NCBI GenBank assembly: GCA_017456465.1
Contig: JAFTJJ010000091.1
Span: forward strand, 1 to 11,013
Reading direction: 5' to 3'
DNA from: Clostridia bacterium
GTDB taxonomy: Bacteria > Bacillota > Clostridia > Christensenellales > UBA1242
Length of the DNA stretch: 11,013 bases
The position numbers and the translations under genes were made by a program. Of the stretch, positions 7,116-11,013 are shown one piece after another. The number at the start of each line of letters is the position of its first letter. Position 1 is the first letter of the stretch. The notes below the pieces were generated by a model. The model was not told where the DNA came from. It worked only from the letters and a program-made list of their open reading frames with translations, and searched no databases.

Positions 7116-7152
7116 TCATTTCCAAAAAAATAAAATTGCACGTCCAATAAGT

Positions 7153-7181
7153 TTGCCAAATAATTGGAAATTATTTATAAT
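7153..7181 (+). promoter_or_regulatory. Promoter of the ydjI-like gene
   Basis: -35 TTGCCA (7153-7158, 5 of 6) and a perfect -10 TATAAT (7176-7181) are separated by 17 nt. The start should be near 7188, about 28 nt before the start codon. It faces away from the tyrS promoter in the same 165-bp gap. Confidence 0.78.
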
Positions 7182-7215
7182 GAAAATAACATAAAAGTTC
7201 CAAAAGGAGAAAATC

Positions 7216-8256
7216 ATGGGATTTATTTCAAACAACCTGCTCAAAGTTATTGAGTGGACAGAAGACGACAAAAAAACAATCGTTTACAAATATCCAATGG
7301 ACGGCAGAAGCATCATGTATGGATCAAAACTCACAGTTCGTGAAGGGCAAGTCGCAATTTTTGTGAACAAAGGTCAAATTGCCGACATTTTTGAACCTGG
7401 CATGCACACCTTGAAAGCCAGCAATATTCCAATCTTGACCCAAATTCTCGCGCTGCCTTATGGTTTCAAGTCACCATTTTATTCAGATGTTTATTTCATA
7501 AACACAAAACAATTCACAAATCAAAAATGGGGAACAAGCACTCCAATCACCATGCGCGATGCAGAGTTTGGAACAATCAGAGTCAAAGGTTATGGAAAGT
7601 ACGCTTTCAAAGTAAATGATTCAAAACTTTTTTTGAAAGAAGTCTTTGGAACATGTGCAAGCTTTTCAACTGATGACATAAATGATTATTTAAGAAGTCT
7701 TGTGGTTTCATCAATCACTGACACAATTGCCGAATCAAAAATCAAAGCCCTTGATCTTGCTGGAAACTTGATTGAATTCTCAAAGATTGCATCAGACGTT
7801 GCAAAAACACATTTTGAAGAGGTCGGCCTCAAACTCACAAAACTTATTGTTGAAAGCTTTTCATTCCCAGAAGAAGTTGAAAAAGCAATCGATGCGAACT
7901 CAACCCTCTCTGTCCTTGGTGACAAGATGGATGATTACATGACTTATCATTCAGTCCAAGCGCTGAAAGACTCAGCAAAAAACCAAGGAACAGCTGGCAT
8001 GGGTGCAGGAATGGCAACATCATTCATCCTCGCAGATCAACTTGCAGACACAATGGCAGCAAAAAAAGCAAAATCAACAACAACCCCTGAAACTGGAAAA
8101 TTCTGTCCAGAATGCGGTGCAAAAAATCGCAAAAATGCAAAATTCTGCTCAGAATGTGGCAAGAAATTTGAAACAAAATCAAACATATGCGCAAAATGCG
8201 GTGCTGAGCTCTCAAAAACCGCAAAATTCTGCCAAGAATGCGGCACAAAGAGATAA
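7216..8256 (+). CDS. SPFH-domain protein with double zinc ribbon (YdjI-like)
   Basis: A 346-aa protein resembling Bacillus subtilis YdjI (annotated in databases as SPFH or virion core protein), recognised from the N-terminal phrase structure: MGFISNNLLKVIEW, then GSKLTVREGQVAIFVNKGQI (about 36-55), and FINTKQFTNQKWGTSTPI (about 94-111). SPFH proteins form membrane-associated oligomers; YdjI is linked with PspA-type membrane protection in Bacillus. A helical segment spans about 200-230 (KLIVESFSFPEEVEKAID, typical of SPFH ends), then a Gly/Ala/Met-rich linker at about 256-275. The C-terminus has two zinc ribbons: C297/C300/C311/C314 and C325/C328/C339/C342. No membrane segment or signal peptide is seen. 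AAGGAG precedes ATG by 9 nt. It is monocistronic by its own promoter and terminator; no pspA/ydjG/ydjH partners are in the window. The function is inferred from family resemblance. Confidence 0.88.
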   Translation: MGFISNNLLKVIEWTEDDKKTIVYKYPMDGRSIMYGSKLTVREGQVAIFVNKGQIADIFEPGMHTLKASNIPILTQILALPYGFKSPFYSDVYFINTKQFTNQKWGTSTPITMRDAEFGTIRVKGYGKYAFKVNDSKLFLKEVFGTCASFSTDDINDYLRSLVVSSITDTIAESKIKALDLAGNLIEFSKIASDVAKTHFEEVGLKLTKLIVESFSFPEEVEKAIDANSTLSVLGDKMDDYMTYHSVQALKDSAKNQGTAGMGAGMATSFILADQLADTMAAKKAKSTTTPETGKFCPECGAKNRKNAKFCSECGKKFETKSNICAKCGAELSKTAKFCQECGTKR

Positions 8257-8264
8257 TTTAACAA

Positions 8265-8312
8265 AAAATAAAAACGCCAATAAGGGCAATACCTTTTGAA
8301 ACTAGTGAAATA
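8265..8312 (+). repeat. Two-block 3'-UTR element, copy A
   Basis: Block 1, AAAATAAAAACGCCAA (8265-8280), and block 2, TTTTGAAACTAGTG plus AATA (8294-8312), are separated by 13 unconserved bases. Both blocks recur in the same order, as reverse complement, at 9568-9617. Copy A lies between the stop codon of the ydjI-like gene (8256) and its terminator hairpin. Confidence 0.75.
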
Positions 8313-8342
8313 CTTTATCAATTTGTTGGTAAAGTATTTTTT
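8308..8342 (+). terminator. Terminator of the ydjI-like gene
   Basis: Perfect 10-bp stem AAATACTTTA (8308-8317) / TAAAGTATTT (8330-8339) with a 12-nt loop and a T-run (8337-8342). The stem is AT-rich, but the shape and U-tract fit an intrinsic terminator. It overlaps the right end of the repeated 3'-UTR element. Confidence 0.8.
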
Positions 8343-8351
8343 ATTTACCTA

Positions 8352-8380
8352 TTTACATTTGAACTCAATTATGCTATACT
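8352..8380 (+). promoter_or_regulatory. Extended -10 promoter of the 265-aa gene
   Basis: -35 TTTACA (8352-8357, 5 of 6) and -10 TATACT (8375-8380, 5 of 6) are separated by 17 nt, with TGC directly before the -10 (extended -10). Transcription would start near 8387, about 18 nt before the start codon. Confidence 0.75.
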
Positions 8381-8404
8381 TTCTACACTTTTAGGGAGTT
8401 AGTA

Positions 8405-9202
8405 ATGAGTTTACAATTTTTGAAAGATGAATTTGTTAAATTGCAAGCTATAAACGAAAAATTTGGCAAATGGGAAAATGAATTGGTTGAAAAGCTTAAT
8501 GGTGGTAAACTTGTGTCATTAAGGCTTTTTGAAATGCTAAAAAGAACGCCAATTAACTGGAATACTCTTTGTGTTGTTACAGCAATTGGAACATTTACAT
8601 TAAATAACAATGTTGATAATTTTGAATATGTTTTAAATGACTATAAACAAAAAGGCATAATCAAGAGTTTTGAAAGAAAGAAAATAGGTTATCACCTTGT
8701 GGCAAGAGATGATACACCAATACGATTTATTAAACTTACTGATTTTATTCCGTCACTAGATGAAGATGTAAAGGAGAGATTACAATCAAGTAAAAGGTTA
8801 GGACATTGTCATTGGGATAGTATTCATCTTGCTGAACATTTAGAAATGCCAAGTAATGTAGTAAGTGGTTATTGCACAATGCAAAGCAAAAAGATGCCAT
8901 TTCCACATACTTGGGTTGAACTTGAACATCAAGGTAAAGAGTGGGTTTTGGACTTTTCTATGAATGAAGTAATGAATAAAGAAGGATACTACAAACTTTA
9001 TAACCCACAAAAAACTGTTGCCATTGATAATGCTACCTTAATTGAAGATTTAGAGTTAAGAAGAAGGTCATCAATGGAATGTGAGGATATTAGAATGTAT
9101 CTTTTCCACCCAGCCGAAGCCAGAGAAGTAATGCAAGAAGAAATTAAAAGTCATAAAACTTATGAACAAGGGGAATTCCCTTGGATAATGATTGAGAAAT
9201 AA
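8405..9202 (+). CDS. Unknown protein, possible Cys-His-Asp (papain/transglutaminase-like) fold
   Basis: A 265-aa protein that I cannot assign to a named family. The middle holds GHCHWDSIHLAEHL (C135 at a helix start), then PFPHTWVELEHQGKEWVLDFS with H168 before W-V-E and D183 after a strand. This Cys, His-Trp-Val-Glu and Asp order and spacing is what transglutaminase-like or papain-fold peptidases show, so C135/H168/D183 may be a catalytic triad. Residues 1-100 look like a separate helical, possibly winged-helix region (RLFEMLKRTPINWNTLC, then NDYKQKGIIKSFERKKIGYHL). There is no signal peptide or membrane segment. AGGGAG lies 6-11 nt before ATG. Leucine is often TTA and third positions are strongly A/T, unlike its CTT/CTC-using neighbours, which suggests acquisition. 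It is bounded by its own promoter and a terminator (9295-9338). It could be a defence, phage or peptide-maturation protease, but nothing here decides this. Confidence 0.85.
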   Translation: MSLQFLKDEFVKLQAINEKFGKWENELVEKLNGGKLVSLRLFEMLKRTPINWNTLCVVTAIGTFTLNNNVDNFEYVLNDYKQKGIIKSFERKKIGYHLVARDDTPIRFIKLTDFIPSLDEDVKERLQSSKRLGHCHWDSIHLAEHLEMPSNVVSGYCTMQSKKMPFPHTWVELEHQGKEWVLDFSMNEVMNKEGYYKLYNPQKTVAIDNATLIEDLELRRRSSMECEDIRMYLFHPAEAREVMQEEIKSHKTYEQGEFPWIMIEK

Positions 9203-9216
9203 ATTTGGAGCTTAGA

Positions 9217-9270
9217 CGTGTGCTTGTCTTGAACAAGTGTTCTCGCTTCGCTCGAACAGACAAGCACACG
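9217..9270 (+). repeat. Hairpin 1, long inverted repeat after the 265-aa gene
   Basis: A perfect 13-bp stem, CGTGTGCTTGTCT (9217-9229) / AGACAAGCACACG (9258-9270), encloses 28 nt that contain a smaller hairpin GAAC-AAGT-GTTC (9231-9242) and an overlapping alternative TGTTC/GAACA. No U-tract follows, so it is not a simple terminator. It starts 15 nt after the stop codon. Confidence 0.85.
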
Positions 9271-9294
9271 CCTATAAACTAAATTAAAGCAAAT

Positions 9295-9338
9295 AAAAAG
9301 CGAAAGTGTTGGTGAACGTAACACACTTTCGCTTTTTT
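9295..9338 (+). terminator. Terminator of the 265-aa gene (hairpin 2)
   Basis: A perfect 15-bp stem, AAAAAGCGAAAGTGT (9295-9309) / ACACTTTCGCTTTTT (9323-9337), is followed by a T-run to 9338. This is a strong intrinsic terminator on the plus strand; the A-run on its left would also let it work weakly on the minus strand. Confidence 0.88.
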
Positions 9339-9371
9339 GCTGTCTATATGTCAGCTAATTTATTCCATGGT

Positions 9372-9508
9372 GTACTTGACAAGAGTCTCTGAAATGTTTT
9401 TTCTTTTTTGCTGGTTAAGGCAGAGAAACAATATTTGTGCTTACGCACTTTGTTTTGCGTTTCTCTGCCTTTTGATATTATGTTTTCATTTCTTCTCTTG
9501 TCAAGTAC
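9372..9508. repeat. Nested inverted repeat, 137 bp (hairpin 3)
   Basis: The outer arms GTACTTGACAAGAG (9372-9385) and CTCTTGTCAAGTAC (9495-9508) are a perfect 14-bp inverted repeat. Inside, AAGGCAGAGAAAC (9417-9429) and GTTTCTCTGCCTT (9459-9471) form a perfect 13-bp stem. At the centre, GTGC (9437-9440) pairs with GCAC (9445-9448). The three nested stems share one axis of symmetry. No convincing reading frame or transposase is present. It could be a structured RNA, a miniature inverted-repeat element, or a protein-binding cruciform. No target-site duplication is obvious at its ends. Confidence 0.8.
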
Positions 9509-9532
9509 CTTTCACGGCATAAAGTAGCCGTT

Positions 9533-9564
9533 AAAAAAGAGTTAAGATTTTTATCTCAACTCTT
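9533..9564 (-). terminator. Terminator of the dinB operon (hairpin 4)
   Basis: On the minus strand AAGAGTTGAGAT (9564-9553) pairs with ATCTTAACTCTT (9548-9537) with one mismatch and a 4-nt loop, followed by a run of six U (9538-9533). It lies 60 nt beyond the stop of the 75-aa gene and ends the minus-strand dinB transcript. Confidence 0.84.
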
Positions 9565-9567
9565 AAT

Positions 9568-9617
9568 TATTGCACTAGTTTCAAAATGCAGTGACTAAAT
9601 TTTGGCGTTTTTATTTT
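9568..9617 (-). repeat. Two-block 3'-UTR element, copy B
   Basis: Minus-strand block 1, AAAATAAAAACGCCAA (9617-9602), and block 2, TTTTGAAACTAGTG plus AATA (9586-9568), are separated by 15 unconserved bases. They match copy A at 8265-8312 exactly in both blocks. Copy B begins 6 nt after the stop codon of the 75-aa gene and ends 3 nt before terminator hairpin 4. Confidence 0.75.
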
Positions 9618-9623
9618 GCTCTT

Positions 9624-9851
9624 TCATATCTCAACAAACCAAATATATTCGTCCAAAAACAAATATCTCGCCTGCCCTGCAATTCGGACGGTATAACGAA
9701 GCCCCTTTCCTCCACCTTTTAGCCCTGCACACTTCTCCTTGTCCAAAACTTTATCAATTGCAAAACGCCTGCCATCATCCCAAACAATTTCGATGGGAAT
9801 AATGCTTCCTGTTGAAAGCATGCGCGCGAGAACAGTGACATTTTTTCGCAA
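9624..9851 (-). CDS. Small DinB-associated protein of unknown function, TTG start
   Basis: A 75-aa protein. VTVLARMLSTGSIIPIEIVWDDGRRFAIDKVLD (given in outline), then KGLRYTVRIAGQARYLFLDEYIWFVE, suggests an all-beta fold with an aromatic C-terminal strand. I recall short proteins of this style next to Y-family polymerases in Clostridia, but their function is not known to me. The start is taken as TTG at 9851: no ATG or GTG exists in frame upstream before the polymerase stop, GGAGG lies 10 nt before it, and the next in-frame ATG (residue 11) would cut into the conserved-looking N-terminus. It follows dinB by 23 nt with no terminator between, so the two form an operon, which suggests a role with translesion synthesis. 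The spacing is slightly long for TTG initiation, so translation may be coupled. Confidence 0.8.
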   Translation of the reverse strand: MRKNVTVLARMLSTGSIIPIEIVWDDGRRFAIDKVLDKEKCAGLKGGGKGLRYTVRIAGQARYLFLDEYIWFVEI

Positions 9852-9874
9852 AAAACAAAAGCCTCCACCAGAGA

Positions 9875-11013
9875 TTACATTTTCGGAAACACCGTGTGCT
9901 CATCTCTAATATTCAATTCTTCCATTTTTTTCTCTTTTAATACAATTCCTCGCTTGAGAACATTTCTTCCAAACCTCATGCGAAGGTTTTCAACCGCACG
10001 CTCAAGTTTTTCAAGTTTTTTGTGATTGGAATAATCATCAAGAAGTGACATCTGATCAGCATTTGTGAAATTGGTTACACTCACACCAAGCCCCCGAACA
10101 AGCCCCATACTCCAGCTGAAGTTCTTTTTAAAAAGCTCCATCGCTTTGCTCGCAATCACACATGACAAATTGGTTGGCTCAGGAATCGTTTCCATCCTCG
10201 TGATGTGATGAAGTTCGTTGGTAATAATTGTGAGACAAATTGTCCTTGCATAAGAATATCCATAATCAATCATCCTTGATGTCACACTCTCTGCAAGCAA
10301 AAGAAGAAGTGCATTAACATCTTCATCGTCTTTGATGTCTCTGTAATAAGTGAGACTGTTTCCAACGGACTTGATTTCATCATGTGCACATGATTTCTTA
10401 ACCTCTCCCAAGTCTGCGCCCCTTGCATAATCATGCAAAACTTCCCCCCACTTGCCGAGATGCGATTTTAAAAGCTTGACATCAAAACAAGCCAAATCTC
10501 CAATAGTTTTTATTGTCAAATCATTAAGTTTTTTCTTGGTTGCACGCCCCACATACAAAAGCTCCTCCACTGGAAGCCCCCAAACTTTTTGACGATAATT
10601 TGAATCACTGATCACAGTCACTGCATCAGGTTTCTTCATGTCACTACCCAGCTTTGCAAACACCTTATTGAAACTCACACCAACAGAAATCGTGAGACCA
10701 ATCTCTCTTTTCACTCGTTCTCTGATTTGATTTGATATTTCTTCAGCTTCCTCCCATGACCTTGCAATACATGAAATATCAAGCCAAGCCTCATCAATAC
10801 CAAATGACTCAACACGATCTGTATATTCACGATAAATATCTTTCACTGCTTTTGAATACTTAAGATACACATCATGCCTCGCCTCGCGCGCCACCAAGTC
10901 AGGAGCAAGCCGCTTTGCCTCAAGAAGAGTCATTCCAGTCTTTATCCCAAGTTTTTTGGCGATCAAATTTTTTGCCAGAACCACTCCGTGCCGATCTTCA
11001 ACTCTGCCACACA
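9875..11013 (-). CDS. dinB: Y-family DNA polymerase (Pol IV-like), N-terminus beyond window
   Basis: This is an error-prone translesion DNA polymerase. The frame stays open to the right edge (about 378 codons seen; CGRVEDRHGVVLAKN at the start matches the family's RHGIVLAKN segment). A GTG at 10984 is therefore internal, not the start, and roughly 30-40 N-terminal residues, including the first catalytic Asp, are missing. Seen are the palm motif SFGIDEAWLDIS with the D-E catalytic pair (about residues 73-74 of the visible part), ISVGVSFNKVFAKLGSDMKKPDAV (about 108-131; fingers/palm, in outline), the thumb helix-hairpin-helix LLYVGRATKKKL, and the little-finger domain with KSVGNSLTYYRDI. Near the C-terminus QMSLLDD (about 320) fits the QxSL-type beta-clamp binding motif. 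It is followed by the 75-aa gene in one operon. Confidence 0.94.
   Translation of the reverse strand, partial: CGRVEDRHGVVLAKNLIAKKLGIKTGMTLLEAKRLAPDLVAREARHDVYLKYSKAVKDIYREYTDRVESFGIDEAWLDISCIARSWEEAEEISNQIRERVKREIGLTISVGVSFNKVFAKLGSDMKKPDAVTVISDSNYRQKVWGLPVEELLYVGRATKKKLNDLTIKTIGDLACFDVKLLKSHLGKWGEVLHDYARGADLGEVKKSCAHDEIKSVGNSLTYYRDIKDDEDVNALLLLLAESVTSRMIDYGYSYARTICLTIITNELHHITRMETIPEPTNLSCVIASKAMELFKKNFSWSMGLVRGLGVSVTNFTNADQMSLLDDYSNHKKLEKLERAVENLRMRFGRNVLKRGIVLKEKKMEELNIRDEHTVFPKM

Noticed and set aside
7051..7215. A T-box leader for tyrS, as commonly found in Firmicutes.
   Set aside because: The predicted leader is about 30 nt and has no T-box sequence or terminator; the gap is filled by two divergent promoters.
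8003..8321. Plus- and minus-strand frames overlapping the end of the ydjI-like gene.
   Set aside because: They read the zinc-ribbon coding sequence out of frame and produce low-complexity Gln/Asn- or Phe-rich chains.
9337..9522. A 61-codon plus-strand frame, hydrophobic and Cys-rich, over hairpin 3.
   Set aside because: It starts at TTG with no ribosome binding site, sits directly after a terminator, and its sequence is dictated by the nested inverted repeats.
9217..9564. Retron-like or CRISPR-like interpretation of the hairpin cluster.
   Set aside because: No reverse transcriptase or cas gene is present, the hairpins differ from each other in sequence, and there is no regular repeat-spacer spacing.
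8265..9617. A phase-variable invertible switch driven by the inverted repeats.
   Set aside because: The promoter of the 265-aa gene lies inside the segment, so inversion would not switch it, and no recombinase gene is nearby.
9602..9802. A 66-codon plus-strand frame opposite the 75-aa gene.
   Set aside because: It is antisense to a gene supported by a ribosome binding site and operon context, and has no support of its own.
10982..10984. GTG at 10984 as the dinB start codon.
   Set aside because: The frame continues to the window edge with family-typical residues (GRVEDRHG), so the GTG encodes an internal valine.

Overview
The window is an AT-rich, densely packed bacterial chromosome segment from the Firmicutes (Bacillota), most likely an uncultured Clostridia-like lineage. 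The pointers are a tRNA-responsive T-box leader on ileS, SpoVG, a YdjI-type SPFH/zinc-ribbon protein, AGGAG-type ribosome binding sites and U-tract hairpin terminators. TGG encodes Trp and no in-frame TGA occurs in the genes read, so the genetic code looks standard. No tRNA, rRNA, transposase, integrase or CRISPR array is visible. Assignment below phylum level is a guess.

Layout. Positions 1-2936 (-) hold ileS, which runs off the left edge without its C-terminus. Positions 2951-3290 hold the ileS promoter and a T-box riboswitch that can be folded by eye: an AUC (Ile) specifier, a UGGU bulge, and an antiterminator that excludes the terminator. murC (-) follows at 3318-4694. A divergent pair of tiny XRE-type repressor-like genes (4737-4943 - and 5066-5269 +) shares a 122-bp control region with two related GCG-N4-CGC operators. 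Next come spoVG (5405-5674, -) and tyrS (5833-7050, -), each with its own promoter and terminator. A YdjI-like SPFH protein with two C-terminal zinc ribbons lies at 7216-8256 (+).

Positions 8352-9338 look accessory. A gene with its own extended -10 promoter encodes a 265-aa protein with a possible Cys-His-Asp (papain/transglutaminase-like) core. About 400 bp of long hairpins follow it. At the right, a Y-family DNA polymerase (dinB-like, running off the right edge) and a 75-aa companion starting at TTG form a minus-strand operon.

How parts work together. ileS, tyrS and murC are housekeeping genes (tRNA charging and peptidoglycan precursor synthesis), each bounded by its own control signals rather than forming one operon. 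The window's least ordinary features are: (i) the ileS T-box, whose antiterminator contains an extra hairpin sequestering the terminator's 5' arm; (ii) a two-block sequence element lying between stop codon and terminator in both the ydjI-like gene and the dinB operon, which on the DNA forms an inverted repeat around the accessory gene; (iii) the hairpin cluster at 9217-9564; and (iv) the altered HIGH/KMSKS signatures of IleRS. I did not find a convincing multi-gene undescribed system.
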